A DNA stretch of 64,000 nucleotides from Pempheris klunzingeri (lineage: Eukaryota > Chordata > Actinopteri > Acropomatiformes > Pempheridae). The position numbers and the translations under genes were made by a program. Location of the stretch: NCBI RefSeq assembly GCF_042242105.1, contig NC_092027.1, positions 16,882,721 to 16,946,720 of the forward strand, in the 5' to 3' direction. Below the pieces are notes generated by a model that worked only from the letters and a program-made list of their open reading frames with translations, was not told the DNA's origin and ran no database searches. Below are positions 63,925 to 64,000 of this stretch, piece by piece (the stretch's first letter is position 1; every line of letters starts with the position of its first letter).

Positions 63925-64000
63925 CAAAGTGACGCTCATCAGCCAATCAAGTGTAACCAGGAAGGACACCGGCAGTAACACGGAAGTTGCGTCCATCCGC
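63925..64000 (+). promoter_or_regulatory. Candidate promoter of a gene beyond the right edge
   Basis: Contains a CCAAT box (agccaatcaa, CCAAT at 63943-63947), an upstream tgacgctcatc resembling a CRE half-site, and an ETS-type cggaag at 63981-63986. The layout is like that of the pef1 promoter. No start codon is visible before the window ends. Confidence 0.35.

Noticed and set aside
1..64000. CRISPR arrays, operons, rRNA, or tRNA genes
   Set aside because: None seen. The sequence is vertebrate nuclear DNA, and the only tRNA-like segment is the SINE at 38471.

Overview
The window is nuclear DNA from a vertebrate, almost certainly a ray-finned fish and probably a percomorph teleost. The evidence is the gene structure (spliced, short introns, GT-AG borders, AATAAA signals), dense CA/GT microsatellites, and a mixed set of decayed transposons typical of teleosts: a Tc1-like element, an L1-like LINE, a second LINE ending in GGAT repeats, a tRNA-derived SINE, foldback and TIR elements, and a probable DIRS/YR fragment. 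The species cannot be named from what is visible.

Layout. Positions 1 to about 53,300 hold no protein gene I can support. The open frames there are short, often open on both strands, low in complexity, or transposon remnants. This stretch is either a gene desert or long intronic sequence, and it carries most of the repeats, microsatellites and a few conserved-element-like patches. Two genes sit close together on the + strand at the right end. The first is a beta-type connexin of the GJB3/GJB4/GJB5 group (53,416-54,726, 272 aa), whose coding region is split by a 492-bp phase-0 intron. The second is peflin, pef1 (56,353-60,443, five coding exons, 266 aa), a penta-EF-hand protein. About 1.6 kb separates the connexin stop from the pef1 start, and a 240-bp TIR element lies in that gap. 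The last 3.5 kb after pef1 carries no recognised gene, but the final ~70 bases look like a promoter for a gene starting beyond the window.

How the genes relate. The connexin forms gap-junction channels in the plasma membrane. Peflin is a cytosolic Ca2+ sensor working with ALG-2 at ER exit sites. They are neighbours, not an operon, and nothing in the sequence suggests a joint function.

I looked for an unusual or undescribed system and do not see one. The most notable items are the split connexin, the L1 insertion with a near-perfect target-site duplication, the probable YR-retrotransposon fragment, the young 240-bp TIR element, and pairs of diverged repeat copies within the window. Repeat family names rest on recall of teleost consensus sequences, not on a search.
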